Shown: positions 13,546-23,846 of the stretch, piece by piece
How the letters are laid out: each line of letters opens with the position of its first letter
Numbering within the stretch: the stretch's first letter is position 1
Source of the DNA: Brevipalpus yothersi
Taxonomy: Eukaryota; Arthropoda; Arachnida; Trombidiformes; Tenuipalpidae
Direction of reading: 5' to 3'
Assembly: GCA_003956705.1 (NCBI GenBank)
Contig: QZCP01000045.1
Span: forward strand, 62,001-126,000
Length of the DNA stretch: 64,000 nucleotides
Position numbers and translations under genes: made by a program
Notes under the pieces: generated by a model
The model's input: the letters and a program-made list of their open reading frames with translations, nothing else
The model's database searches: none
What the model was told of the DNA's origin: nothing

Positions 13546-16500
13546 ACGCTCAATGCTGGCCAGCGACCGAACGGCGATCGAGCTGTCGGCACCTCAACAT
13601 GACCATATCTCGAAATTTGCTTGTATACATGAAGATTCAAGTTAGATCCTCTAACTGGCCGGTCGTAGGACCGGCCTTTTAGCTTGTCCATTATGCCTTC
13701 GACTTGCTCAATTTTTCCATCGAGATCATTCCAAAAAGTTTCCATCCCCTTAGCTAGATGATGCGAAACTTTTGTTGCTTGAGCCAGCTTGTCTCGATTG
13801 AGGTTGATGAATTCCACTATGGACATTTTCCCCCTTTTCAATTGCTCTGATCAGCTCTATCTACATAATACGAATTTGATTCTCTGTTCCCTCATGGAGT
13901 GATAATTTGAGTGAACCTTCTGTGCCACAAATTTTTTATTCATACGCACATGGAAATATGTTCTCTGGTTTGAATCAGATTTGGGATAAATTTTCGAATT
14001 TCGTCATGAATTTGAAACTCCACCTCTCCTGATTCTGTATAAAATGGATACAGATTGTCTGGTGGAGAGTAAAGTTGGCTTGTGTCATCTCGATCGAACT
14101 TAATTCCTGGCATTTGTGTCCATTTCTTGTGTGGTGGAAGGATGAGCTTTTGAGCTCGCTGACAACAAAACTAGCAGGTAATATCCTCATCATTCCTGGA
14201 AAAATGCAGCTAAAAAATTAAATTTTGGGAAGTAATCACCTTCCTTGTGGGTAAGTCTTTGGGTCAAATTTGATCGAGCGTTATCATTTGCAACTCATTC
14301 AAAGAAAAAAACAATTTAAATCGGCTCAAGAGCTAATGAAAATCGTTATTCTTCGACGATGATGAGTTGATAATAGAATTTTGTTTTGTCTATTGCTATC
14401 CATCAGTATTTGTTGTTATTGATTCATCGAATTTAAGAACCAAGGAGTTCATCTTTAGTTCCTAGATTGGCAAGGATAAAAAACTTTTGTTCGAGTGTAC
14501 AACAAAGACTGGTAAATCGATAAAGGGATCAGATCTTTTTCAACTTTAATCCTGGAGGAATTATGAGAACCATCGAAAAGTCGATAGCTTTAAGTTTCCA
14601 AACATACAACTATATCTACATACAGAAAGCTGTTTCGTTTATGAAGCTGTTCATTTGCTCTATGGTGGAAAGTAATAACAGATTCTTTCCCTGTTAATCA
14701 ATGATAGCTGGAATAGATAGACTTTTCCACTAGAACTTAATTTTAGACTTCTGTGCTTCGAATAGCTGAACCAATACCACGTATTTTCAATCCTAACTTT
14801 GATCTAAGAAATTTGAGCGACCGGTAAATGTTACAGCAAACTTCGAGATTGACATTCATTTTTGGGTCCAATACTAGGAGCTACTTTAGCTAATACTTGT
14901 AAAATATTCCTTCATGGTCTTTCAGCCTGATCAAGCCCAAGTTGGACTAAGTAATTACCGCTTGAGACACATGAAGTACTAATTTACAGGTTTAATTCGC
15001 AATTTTTTGGCTTTTTCAGATTGTTTTAGAGTAAGCCAGAGAAGATGTTGCACTTTTCATCGGAATTTAATTGATTTTCATTGTAAGTACCAAAAATTGA
15101 TCAGATATCAGTGATAAAATTGGAATAAAATCTAGTGATATACATAACTTATTTGTCAAAATTCAAGAATCAATATTACTTTTACAAGATGTTCGGATCG
15201 CATTTTAATCTTAAAATCATTATAAAAATCATCGACCATTCTTATTGATCTCTTTACTGAAGGAATTTCGTTACAAATCTCAACATTCTATGAACTCTTT
15301 TCAAGAACTCTCTAATCAATATCCAAAATTGATGACCAGTAAGAGAATTCCAATCACATTTAAAGTGTGACTAAATAATTCCTCCAATTCATTAGGTAGA
15401 GAATCGATTGTTCCTTCAACCGAAGCAGACAATTCCTAAATGTCATCGATTATGCTCTTGATTTGTTTTGATTCATCGAGACCATTCTGAAGAGATCGAA
15501 GAGTTTCCATTCCTTTAGCAATATCATAAGAAACTCTTGTTGCCTGGACCAATTGAGCATCTCGTTTCAACTAAGGTTGATGAATGCTGTCAATCTGAAC
15601 ATAGGACATTTTCCCTCTTCAATTGCTCTAATTTGCTCTATCTACCTCATTTCAACAAGATCCTTTGTTTCTTCATAGAGCATTATTTTAAGTGAACCAT
15701 CTGTACCACAAATTTTTCATTCATGCACATATGGAAATATGTTTTCATGATCCCAATCAGATTTGGGATGAATTTTTGTTCAATTTTGTCATGAATTTGA
15801 AAGTCCATCTCCTCTGATTCTGTATAAAAGGGATACAGTTTGTCTGGTGATGAGTGAAGTTGGCTTGTGTCATCTCGATCGAATTTAATTTCTGGCATTT
15901 GTATCGATTGTTTGTACGGGGGACGAATGAGTTCTCGAGTTCATCGATGACAAGACTAGCAAACAATATTATTCTTATTATTCCTGGGAAACTGCAGCTA
16001 GAAATTATATTCAGGAATTGATCACTTTTCTTGAGGGTAAGTCTTTGGAGGCGAAATCAATCGAGCTTATTATTATCATTCATACTCAGATGGATTATCA
16101 TATTATCATTATCACCTGAAACACCTTATTCTGCTTAGAATGATCGCTGATTGTCTGGTTGTGAGTCAAGTTAGTCGTCTCAATCGAGTTTACTTTTTTT
16201 CAGCTCAATCATGGAAAAAAAATGAATTCAAATCGACTCAGAAGCAAGCAAAAACCGTTATTCTTCGATGACGATGAATTGATAACAAAATTTTGCCAGC
16301 AGTTTGCTCTTTATTAGTATTTGTTGATATTAATTCATCAAATTAAATAACTGGGAACCGCAACGCACGAAACATTAGAATTCATTTCATTGTTTCAGAG
16401 TTCATTGCTTTAAACATGATTTTAATCTCTCTGAGCCTAATCATAAACTATCATAAACTATCTTTGCTACTAGAATATTTGTTCGTGGTCTCTGTGCCTG

Positions 16501-19500
16501 ATCAGGTTCAATTTTTTCGACTGTACAGTAACTGATTGAGATACATGAACCTCTAATCCACCTGTTTCTTTGCTTTGTTTGATTACTTTATAAGAGGATT
16601 TTGTATTTCTGATCAGAGGATTAATCGAGCTAGAACAATAACATTTTGTTTGTTTGTATCTCTTCAACTAATTGTTAAAATGAGAATTCTCTTCGATTTT
16701 ACAGATTTTCTCATGAAGTAGCCAAAAGTCAGAAATTTTTCCTTCTCCCCAAATTCATTTGTCCCATCACATCATCGGGTCTAATTATTGTATAAATCTT
16801 TCCAAGATGCTCTCATTAATTTCTGAAACCTGATAACGATACATTTTTTGTTGCCGTGTGTCAACTATTTTCTTATCAAAATCTGATCAATTTTCATTGG
16901 TAGTCCCGAAAATTGATTAGATATCGATGATGATATCGAAATACATTCATGTAGAATTTATATCTAATGACGGGTATAATTGAATGGTCAAAATACAAGA
17001 ATCAGTACTTTTACGAAATTTTACGAAATTCTCAGATCAAATTCTGTTCTCCGAATCATTGGATAGTTCAGATGTTATTCTGGTCAATTTCTTTAACAAG
17101 GAATTTTTGTTAATTGTTAAAAATTCCAATTTTCTAACGATACATTCAACAGAGACTTGCGAAATTTGGGGCTCCAACCAATTCGATACAAGGTAGTGAT
17201 GGGCGAGTACATCAAAAATACTCACTCGAGTATATACTCGAGTACGCCGAAAGTAATCGAGTATACTCGAGTACAAGAAAAATACTCAAAAAATACTCGA
17301 AAAAATACTCACAGCTGATTCTCTTCCCCCAAAACCCCTCTTATCAACAGATGGCAGCACAGTCTATGAGACTTCAACATAGGAGCAGTGGTGCCTCCTA
17401 TGTGGGGGAGAGAAGAAAATCTAAAAGTATTCAAAAAAATACTCATGAGTATACTCATATCCTGAAAATACTCGATACTCGAGTATCGAGTACACCAAAA
17501 ATACTCGAGTATATGAGTATATGAGTATACTTCTCCCATCACTAATACAAGGCACTCCGGCAACGGTTATGTCTAATTGTGCCAACGTTAAGCATACCGT
17601 TCCCCACGCATTGTCCACAACGTCTCTGACTTGTTCACTCTCATCGAGATTGTCACGGAGAGATCGAAATTTTTCCATCGTTTCAGCCAGATCATGATAA
17701 ATTTTCGTTATTCGAGCCAATTGGACATCTTGTTTTGATTGAAGCTGACCCATACTTTCACTGTGAACATAAGAAGTCAATCCACTGATAGATATAGTGA
17801 TAAAAAAAGCTAGCACAATCTTGAAATCCATATTGTTCAAATTCAGAGATGAACAAAGTAATAAACTTTTGTTTGACTGTAAAATGGAGACTGATGAAAC
17901 GATCGAGTGATCAGATCCTTTATAACCTCAATGTTTGTCGTGGGCATTGAAAAGTCTGTGAAAATTATCTTATTTATATTCACATTAAAAGCTGTCTCGT
18001 AAATCAAGCTGTTCATTGAATCAACATCAAAAAGTACAGTGTACTCTCCCTATTAATCCATGTAATTGGACATGAAAAACTCTTCGACAAGAGTCAATCT
18101 CTCACATTACCATTCCAAACAGCGAAAGATCACAAGCTGTTATAGCTGTTTGTTGAATATTTTTTTTTGTCTTTCTGCTGAATCAAGTTCGAAGAGAACT
18201 TATTGTAAGTAGTTTTAAATGGAAAAAAAACTCTAATAAGACAAAAATCCATCTGATCACTGGCTTTTCTAGTAGATGTTTATCGCCATTTGAGAGATCT
18301 AAAATTAGACAGAAATTAGAAAAATTGTAAAAATTTTCCATCTTGGACAGTTCTGATCCGCTTTATTCAATTTTCTGACAAGGAACTAACTTTATGCCGA
18401 TCTTGTATTTTTCATAGAGTGTTATCAATATGAGACATCAAAGACTGAAATACAGATGTAGATCACATTTTCCGCTTAACTAGTCTATTGTTTGCTTTGA
18501 AATGAATATCAATCCCATATTCATACTATCGCTTATTCTATCAGTGATCTTTGATAGAATTCTTTTCTCAAAATCTGCTAAATTGAATTTCCTTCGATAA
18601 ACTGAGAATTATACATGACAGATTTATAATTTATGCATCTGGCTTCGGAACAGGATTGAGAAGGTTGATTGGGACTTAAAGTAGCAATGTTGGTCTCTTA
18701 GACTATGGAATAAACATTTACATGTACATGTACTTGGAGAGATTGTTGAAAGCCTGAGAAAATCGTTCTGCTCAAACCATTGATATCACAATTCGACTCC
18801 ATTAGTATAGTCTATGAAAAATTTCGAATCAAAATACGACCAGCTCAAAAAGAATCGCCAGTCGATGTCAAATCGCTTAGTTGATTGGCCAAATTGATAA
18901 GAGAAATGATATGATTTCAATTTTCATTATCATTTCAATTGAGATTGGCCAACGAATCACTTTGAGAATTTTTTGAAGTTAGTTCGATCTTACAACTAGA
19001 AAGTTACCTCCCAGCCTAAATAGTATCTTTTCACTGATTTGAAAACTACTGTAGATTCAAAATCACCTGTTGTGTTCATGATGTTTTCATGCTGGATAGC
19101 TCATCATGACATGATTTCCTTTTTTTCCTATCTCCAACTGTAACACCTGAGAGGAAAATTTTATGACTTTTCTGACGCTTATTACACAATTTTTCATTTT
19201 AAGGGTCAATTTATTGAGGTCCAAATCACTGATGGTGCCCTTTATCGGACAAAAATTCATTGCTACTTCTTGGATCAGGTAAGAATAGGCTCATTTTTTG
19301 CCTCACTCTATCCCATTTCTTGATCTAACTTTCCATGCTATCAGTTGGACATGAAATTATTTTCACCTCCCTGATTTCGTATCAAAGTCCATAAATATTT
19401 TGAACTTCCGATTACGAACTTTTTTCTTGATACCCATCTAGATCATATCGAAAGCCCATCACCATTATTACTATATTTTCTCTCCTCATTTTTTTTGTTT

Positions 19501-22500
19501 CTCATCTTTTCGTTTTGTTTTTTGTTCTTCCAACCAACAGACACGAGTACTGAGGCAATCTTCAGATGAAAAAAGTTACCATATCTTCTATCAGCTACTT
19601 GCTGGCCTTACCAAGGAAGAAAGAAGTTCGTTAATTACTTACAATTTTACTTTATTTTCCTTATTTCCTTTCTCTTCTTCTCTCATCTTGATTCTTCATC
19701 TTCATCTTCCTCTTATTACATTACTTGTCATCTATACTCCATACTTCTCTCTCTCTCTCTTTTTCTATCTGTTTCGTTCATTATTTTCGGCTTTTGAATT
19801 TCATTTTGATCCACCTTTAATCCAAACAGCAAGACTCAATCTAGATGGTTATAATGTACATAATTTAAGATATTTGAATCGCGGTGATACTCGACAAAAT
19901 GAGGCTGAGGATGCGGCTCGTTTTGAAGACTGGAAGGTGAGCAATTAAAAAATTTCCTTTTATACTGAATTGTGGACAAAATTTTTCAATCACTTGCAAA
20001 TTCAGTTCATGAACTCTTCCATGAGTAGAGAGAACTTTTCACAATATCTCCCACTGTTCAAACTGGAATAGATGCTGATCTTCTTTTTAATATTTTTCTA
20101 TTACTAACTTTATCATCTATCATCTATTGCGATATCATCGATCATGTAATTGAAACACTTTTATGATTGATCTTGATATGTTTCAACTCTTCTTGGGAGC
20201 GTAAAAAAGAATGAAAAAATTATAAATATCAACAGCATCCTACGCAACCGAAAAGAAAGCAAATTCACACAGAAATCTGATTTTATCTCACATGATAGAT
20301 TATAATGAGTCTTCTTCTTATCTTTTGAGCAAGAAAAAAGTTTCCAGTTTCAATGGGAGCAAGTCATTAATTATTCCTTCATCAAGATTCAGCTTGATTC
20401 CTTGATACCATTCTCTTAACCCGATAGTTCGTCATCAAGATATGATTATTTTTTTTTCAAACATGTATTCCTTTATACTTCATCTAGGCTTCTCTCTCAA
20501 TCCTTGGAATACCTTTCATGGATGTTGTGCGAGTATTGGCCGCCATATTGTTACTTGGGAATGTTCAATTTCATGATAAATCCAATGAATCGGATCATGA
20601 TTCCTCTGGCTTATTTGATTCAAAATCAAATAATGAGATCAAAGCAGTTGCATCTCTTCTTGGTGTTTCGGCAGTGGCTTTAAATCGGGGTCTGACCACT
20701 AGAACTCAAAACATTCGTGGACAATTAATCAAGACCGTTCGAGATGGTGTATCGGTAAGGCCAAGCTAACACAAATTTTTATGTCCAATATGATACCTAA
20801 TTAGATTGATTCTTTCCCATTCAAGGCATCAAAAACCCGAGATGCACTAGCCAAAGCACTATATTGTCGCACTGTGACCACAATAGTTCGACGTGCCAAT
20901 AGTATGAAGCGAATCGGATCAAGTTGTGGAACGATGAGCTCTGATAGTACTGAATCTATGCACATACAAGTGGAAACTGGCTCTCATCATGCAGCATCTA
21001 CTATCGGTTCGAGTGGTGCAAAGTCACAAAAATCATTGAATGTTCTCAATTCGGCAGTCAAGCATGCAACTGATGGTTTTATTGGAATTTTAGACATTTT
21101 TGGTTTTGAAGATGTTCAGGTATTTTTCATCACTACCATCCATTAGATATCAACTGATTTTGTAAGGGAGAGAGAGATGATGAGTAGGGAAAAAAAGTTG
21201 ATATTTTTTCGCATGTTCTGGAATTCTTATTCTTTTCTGTTTTTTCTTTCTTTCATCTCAACCGTCCTATAGCCCAGTCAACTCCAACACTTGTGTGTCA
21301 ATCTTTGTGCTGAAACTATGCAGCACTTTTACAATACTCATATCTTCAAGAGTAGCACCGAATCGTGTAAAGAGGAAGGAGTAATACCAAATATTGAGAT
21401 AGAATACGCTGACAATGTTCCGTGTATCGATCTTATATCATCACTGGTATGTTGTTCATTTGTTTTTATTTCTTTTTTTCTGACACTTATACCCACACAC
21501 ATGCCAACAATTTGTGAACATAAGCAGAGCAAATGAAATTGAAAATGATAATAAATCTTATTTTTCGCAACTTTTTTCTTTTTCCTCATCCAGCACACCG
21601 GACTTTTGAGCATATTGGATGTAGAAACTATATCCGAAGGAACATCAGAATCTTATGTACAAAAAATTCGGCTTCAACACCATGGATGCTCACGGTTCTT
21701 TGATATTGATTGCCAAAAAGCGGTGACAAGTGTGCATGATTCACAGCATGAATCAATCGGTCGGAATCCAATAAAACCAGATCAAAAGCAAGAACATATC
21801 ATGATGATGGCCAGCCGGTTTTTTGGAATACGACATTTTACGGGAGATGTGATATATAATGCTACAGATTTTCTTGATACTAATCGTGACACTATGCCTG
21901 ATGATATAGTGGCTGTTTTTCATAAGTCTTCATGTACATTTGGTTTTGTTTCTCATCTTTTCGGGTTGGAATTGAAAACTCTTCTCACACGAGATACAGC
22001 ACCTTGTGGATTACAGTTTCGTATTGCGCCAACAAATCATAATGATCTCCAACATGGCGATGAGATAATCAATACGTTTACACAAGATTTTCATACTCGT
22101 TTGGATAATCTTTTGAGAACTTTAGTACATGCAAAACCTCATTTCATCAGATGTATCAAGGTGAGAAATATCACCTTTTTCCATGAGAACAAAAATTAAT
22201 GATATATTGTTTGGGAACATTCGTTTAATTGGAGTTTTTCTTCTTCTTTCACAGAGTAATGATATGGAGAAGCCAGATTATTTTGATCGAAAACCTATTA
22301 TCAGACAAATTCGAGCGCTTCAAATATTGGAAACAGTCAATTTGATGGCTTGTGGTCTACCGCATAGAATGCGATTTAGAGCTTTTAATTCTCGTTTTCG
22401 ATGTATAAATCCTTTTAGATACTTCAAAAAAAGTGATGATAAAGCAATCGATGAGTGCAAGGTACGTGTCATGTTTGATGATAGAGTTTTTTCCACATCA

Positions 22501-23787
22501 TGTGTTCTAACAGATTTCACGACAGTTTCCAGCAAATCAAGAGTAAAATGAATATTTATCTGTCTTGTTTTTGTCTACATCAACAACTTGTGGGCGTTGA
22601 TTGTCGTCAACCTTCAAAATATTGCTTAAACGCATTAACTTTTCTATTATATCAAGCCACTCTCCTTCGTTGGAATCGATAAGCACATATAATTTCAGGA
22701 TACTCTTGATTTTGGAGATCTTTCAGTGAAATCTCTTGAAACTCCAATGCCTTATCGTTTGCCTGATATTCATCGAAAAAACTTTCTCATTCTTCATGCT
22801 TTCAGGTTTTACTAGAAAATCTCCGTTCAACACTGGAAGAGCTTGAATCCATCAATCCTACCTCGAGTGCTTGGGCATTGGGCAAGCGGCACATATTTTT
22901 AAGTGAAGGCGCAAGACAACAGTTAGAACTTTTACGAAATGCTAAGAGAGAATATGCAGCATTGGTTATACAAACAACGTGGAGAGGTTGGAATGAGCGG
23001 AAAAAGTGGCCATCAATTAGAAATTGTCTACTTGGTAATGCTCATTCACCGAGAATGACCACAAATCATCAGATGAGTGGGCACTCAATGATGATCATGC
23101 AAACTAATGCCGATCATTTGGATGCTTCATACATTCATCATCATCATTCACATCATCATTTAAATACTATTCACAATGAGCCATCACCTTTAAGCCATCA
23201 TCATACAACTGCTAGTCTCGGTGCTCTCAACAAACCTCGTCCTCAGCCAATATCTGGCACTCCACCTCTGGGCTCACCTTTGGATTCATGTGATCAAAGA
23301 ATTGTTGCTAAAACATGTTCACTATTTGGACTAGATTTGGTACTTATATGTTTATGATCCACGTGTTTCTTTTCAATCCAATATTGATTGACAACATGTA
23401 GTGACTGTATTATTCTTTGATCATTTTTCGTAGGGTAATCCACCTCCTGTTCCACCGAGTCGTTCATACACTGTTTCTGGTAATGCTAAATTATCTTATC
23501 CTCAAACTCGAGTGATGAAAATGGATTTTCCAGGTATGTTGAGATCCAGAAGTCAATATTACATGTATTCTGGAAAGTGATACATTCTCTATTGATTACT
23601 TCTAGGTGAGCTCATTAGTGAACCTCACTTGCGGAAAGGTGAAGTCGTAATGGTTTCTGGAGCTTCACCTAAAAGGGGTCATCTTATTGTGGATCATAAC
23701 GGACAGTCATATCATGTTCCCTATCAATTTATGGAGCTTAAATCGAACATTCCATTGACAGGAATGCCTGTCTGTGTCAACATTTGA
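3669..23787 (+). CDS. dachs: Unconventional myosin, Dachs-like (class XX), 15 exons
   Basis: Exons: 3669-3759, 3921-4084, 9063-9235, 9823-9997, 19204-19278, 19541-19625, 19830-19936, 20488-20754, 20826-21119, 21273-21446, 21594-22160, 22255-22461, 22806-23339, 23434-23533, 23606-23787. They sum to 3,195 bases (1,064 aa), and every GT-AG junction keeps frame. The motor has P-loop GESGSGKT (144-151), a divergent switch I NRESSR (195-200; usually NxNSSRFG), switch II DIFGFE (469-474), the actin-binding-side segment AKPHFIRCIK (715-724), and one IQ motif (848 on). A Ser-rich insert (~408-455) precedes switch II and a His-rich stretch lies near 898-925. The C-terminus is SH3-like in look (PPVPPSR, then a block ending at FMELK). 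In flies Dachs is a cortical atypical myosin that acts downstream of Fat/Dachsous to control Warts/Hippo signalling and planar polarity. The motor identity is firm. The Dachs assignment rests on overall pattern and memory. The start is supported by an in-frame upstream stop at 3639. Confidence 0.8.
4085..9062 (+). other. Myosin intron 2 (about 5 kb)
   Basis: The intron runs from donor gtaagt at 4085 to the acceptor at 9061-9062. It is rich in CT/GA runs (for example near 4731, 5081, 7001 and 8181) and poly-T tracts. I found no open frame with recognisable content on either strand. Longer frames such as 7231-7647 are created by simple repeats. Confidence 0.7.
8169..8217. repeat. (GATA)n-(GA)n microsatellite
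   Basis: Three GATA units run directly into a pure GA tract to 8217, inside myosin intron 2. Confidence 0.95.
10487..10690. repeat. Dispersed direct repeat, copy 1
   Basis: About 200 bases, including a stretch around ccctttccaaaaccaatcat, recur in the same orientation at 24465-24679 with scattered substitutions. Copy 1 is in myosin intron 4 and copy 2 lies downstream of the myosin. Both sit on the 3' side of a minus-strand secreted-protein gene (A and E), so they look like the outer end of the duplicated unit. Confidence 0.7.
11193..11240. repeat. (CT)n microsatellite
   Basis: An uninterrupted CT tract is followed by degenerate tttc units. Confidence 0.95.
11846..11851 (-). terminator. Poly(A) signal AATAAA of secreted-protein gene A
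   Basis: On the minus strand AATAAA lies about 45 bases past the stop codon of gene A, a normal spacing for cleavage and polyadenylation. Confidence 0.55.
11896..12237 (-). CDS. Small secreted helical protein, copy A (113 aa)
   Basis: Not a family I recognise. The ATG at 12237 opens an N-terminal hydrophobic segment (FKIILAILLCVEIVQVASVV) typical of a signal peptide, followed by a mature part of about 90 residues without cysteine. The core RMETLRSLRNDLD is shared with the other array members (M-x-x-L-R-S-L-R-x-x-L-D). The mature part is rich in Ala, Glu, Leu and Asn with heptad-like spacing, suggesting helices or a coiled coil. It is a single exon nested antisense in intron 4 of the myosin, with its own AATAAA signal. 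It differs from D-G in its start (MSFKII versus MDFKIV) and in its upstream flank, which resembles that of the truncated copies B, C and H. It may be a secreted or salivary-type lineage-specific protein, but that is a guess. Confidence 0.75.
   Translation of the reverse strand: MSFKIILAILLCVEIVQVASVVRGEEIQSSQGDQTIERSNAAENLVKRMETLRSLRNDLDQMTKEGENIFASLEASLEAYISKFNNAADKYEQLATTIVNQLEGYSNTLGIGR
12300..12720. repeat. Class-2 flank repeat, copy 1
   Basis: This sequence upstream (minus sense) of gene A matches the flanks at about 13890-14430, 15650-16380 and 27890-28450. A small open frame found in the other three copies is here interrupted by a stop and by substitutions (about 12430-12560). The flank ends in a block around gaattgataacaaaattttg that is shared by all four. 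Confidence 0.65.
12721..13249. other. Array spacer, 3' flank of copy B
   Basis: No gene is visible. The part from about 12980 (aaaattgatcagatattgg and following) is the downstream flank that recurs below copies C, D, E, F, G and H, so the duplicated unit includes this non-coding sequence. Confidence 0.55.
13493..13542. repeat. (GA)n microsatellite
   Basis: A pure GA tract inside the copy-B insertion. Confidence 0.95.
13657..13676. repeat. Perfect hairpin GGCCGGTC-GTAG-GACCGGCC
   Basis: Eight-base perfect arms with a four-base loop sit in otherwise AT-rich DNA, followed by TTTT. A direct copy of the half-arm ggccggt occurs near 13414, at the other side of the same insertion. Confidence 0.85.
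13940..14113 (-). CDS. Conserved small open frame, copy 1 (57 aa)
   Basis: Not recognised. ATG at 14113, TGA at 13940. It encodes a charged, cysteine-poor peptide with cores DRDDTSQLYSPPDNLYPFYT and RKFIPNLIQTREHISMCV, with no signal peptide. The same frame is open in copies at 15683-15898 and 27954-28130. Relative to the 27954 copy this one lacks one codon (an in-frame three-base difference, HDEI-RKF against HDKIERKF). It lies upstream, in minus sense, of truncated copy B. It may be a real small gene, a former exon, or chance conservation in young duplicates. Confidence 0.35.
   Translation of the reverse strand: MPGIKFDRDDTSQLYSPPDNLYPFYTESGEVEFQIHDEIRKFIPNLIQTREHISMCV
14440..14730 (-). promoter_or_regulatory. 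Orphan class-1 promoter/flank without a gene
   Basis: Bases 14517-14540 repeat the gatcagatc...tttttcaac promoter block of genes D-G. The following bases to about 14730 match the sequence upstream of those genes (aagctgttcatt, then ctgttaatcaatg). The gene body that should lie below 14440 is absent; class-2 flank sequence lies there instead. This looks like a recombination scar. Confidence 0.55.
14731..15315. other. Array spacer, 3' flank of copy C
   Basis: No gene is visible. Bases from about 15050 repeat the downstream flank seen below the other copies (ttaattgattttcattg, then ctttactgaaggaatt). Confidence 0.5.
15316..15609 (-). pseudogene. Secreted-protein copy C, truncated and with two in-frame stops
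   Basis: Reading from the ATG at 15609 gives 98 codons to a TGA at 15316, with the family core DAQLVQATRVSYDIAKGMET and LRSLQNGLDE. There are two internal TAG codons, one after about 12 codons and one near the middle. The signal-peptide segment is missing, at the same breakpoint as copies B and H. A pseudogene. Confidence 0.75.
15683..15898 (-). CDS. Conserved small open frame, copy 2 (71 aa)
   Basis: Same frame as at 13940-14113, with cores DRDDTSQLHSSPDKLYPFYT and QKFIPNL. Its C-terminus differs after a small indel, so it reads on for about 14 residues beyond the others. It lies upstream of truncated copy C. No recognised domain and no signal peptide. Confidence 0.3.
   Translation of the reverse strand: MPEIKFDRDDTSQLHSSPDKLYPFYTESEEMDFQIHDKIEQKFIPNLIGIMKTYFHMCMNEKFVVQMVHLK
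16385..17145. other. Array spacer, 3' flank of copy D
   Basis: No gene is visible. The block from about 16880 repeats the common downstream flank (atctgatcaattttcattgg, then ttctttaacaagg). Confidence 0.5.
17146..17831 (-). pseudogene. Secreted-protein copy D, interrupted by a hAT-type MITE
   Basis: The ATG at 17831 begins MDFKIVLAFFITISISGL, a signal peptide, then the core QLARITKIYHDLAETMEK and FRSLRDNLDE. At 17552 the frame meets a 351-bp transposon. Taking out the element (17194-17544) and one 8-bp target copy leaves an open frame of 109 codons that ends with the TGA at 17146-17148, close to the length of E, F and G. The frame therefore was intact until the insertion. As it stands it runs into the element and stops at 17421. 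The upstream promoter block is still present, so a chimeric transcript is possible. Confidence 0.85.
17194..17544. mobile_element. hAT-type MITE, 351 bp, with 8-bp target-site duplication
   Basis: The element begins TAGTGATGGG and ends CCCATCACTA, perfect 10-bp terminal inverted repeats that continue imperfectly inward. It is flanked on both sides by the 8-base duplication ATACAAGG (17186-17193 and 17545-17552), the size made by hAT transposases. The inside is full of TACTCGAGTA-type palindromes near both ends, with a unique core (about 17312-17420), and codes for nothing recognisable, hence non-autonomous. It lies inside the coding region of copy D. Confidence 0.92.
17908..17926 (-). promoter_or_regulatory. 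Class-1 promoter block of copy D with TATAAAGG
   Basis: On the minus strand TATAAAGGATCTGATC lies about 80-95 bases before the ATG. The same GGATCTGATC block precedes E, F and G, but only D keeps a perfect TATAAA. Confidence 0.5.
18463..18711. repeat. Far-upstream flank repeat, copy 1 (triplicated)
   Basis: About 250 bases (ctattgtttgctttgaaatg and following) recur at 26251-26496 and, more diverged, at 32390-32650. Each lies about 0.6-0.9 kb upstream of a class-1 gene (D, E, G), which shows that the duplicated unit extends far beyond the coding part. The rest of 17927-19203 shows no gene. Confidence 0.65.
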
Positions 23788-23840
23788 GAAAAATCATTAG
23801 ACTACTTTTTTCAACCATTCGTTCTCAGTTTTTATCCATC

Positions 23841-23846
23841 AATAAA
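23841..23846 (+). terminator. Poly(A) signal of the myosin gene
   Basis: A canonical AATAAA lies 54 bases after the myosin stop codon. Confidence 0.65.

Larger units (their letters stand above)
13374..13691. mobile_element. Approximately 318-bp insertion of unknown type in copy B
   Basis: Comparison with copies C and H places the host sequence ...tcatctat directly next to tatgccttcgac. In B about 318 bases separate them: a CTAT run, a (GA)n tract (13493-13542), a GC-richer block (13543-13610) and a hairpin (13657-13676). I see no clear target-site duplication or terminal inverted repeat, and no convincing pol III A/B boxes. It could be a non-autonomous element or filler DNA. Confidence 0.45.
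13250..13826 (-). pseudogene. Secreted-protein copy B, signal peptide lost and body split by an insertion
   Basis: The ATG at 13826 begins directly at the mature part (core KLAQATKVSHHLAKGMET). The upstream signal-peptide codons present in D-G are missing, at the same breakpoint as in copies C and H. The body is then split by about 318 extra bases (13374-13691) relative to C and H; homology resumes below 13374. The open frame now runs into the GA tract of the insert. It is probably non-functional as a secreted protein. Confidence 0.7.
9998..19203 (+). other. Myosin intron 4 (about 9.2 kb), host of nested genes
   Basis: This intron separates the exon carrying the P-loop and switch I from the next motor exon. 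It contains the left part of the secreted-protein array on the opposite strand (copies A-D), a MITE and several microsatellites. Intron size is far above the other introns of this gene (about 70-580 bases, apart from intron 2), which suggests growth by the duplications. Confidence 0.85.

Noticed and set aside
13657..13680. Hairpin followed by TTTT, looking like a bacterial terminator
   Set aside because: The window is clearly eukaryotic; the shape has no such role here.
22699..22805. Exon-like open stretch between myosin exons 12 and 13
   Set aside because: It would end in TAG just after the splice site. Skipping it joins exon 12 to exon 13 in frame, and its 3' end is a good pyrimidine tract for the acceptor at 22804-22805.
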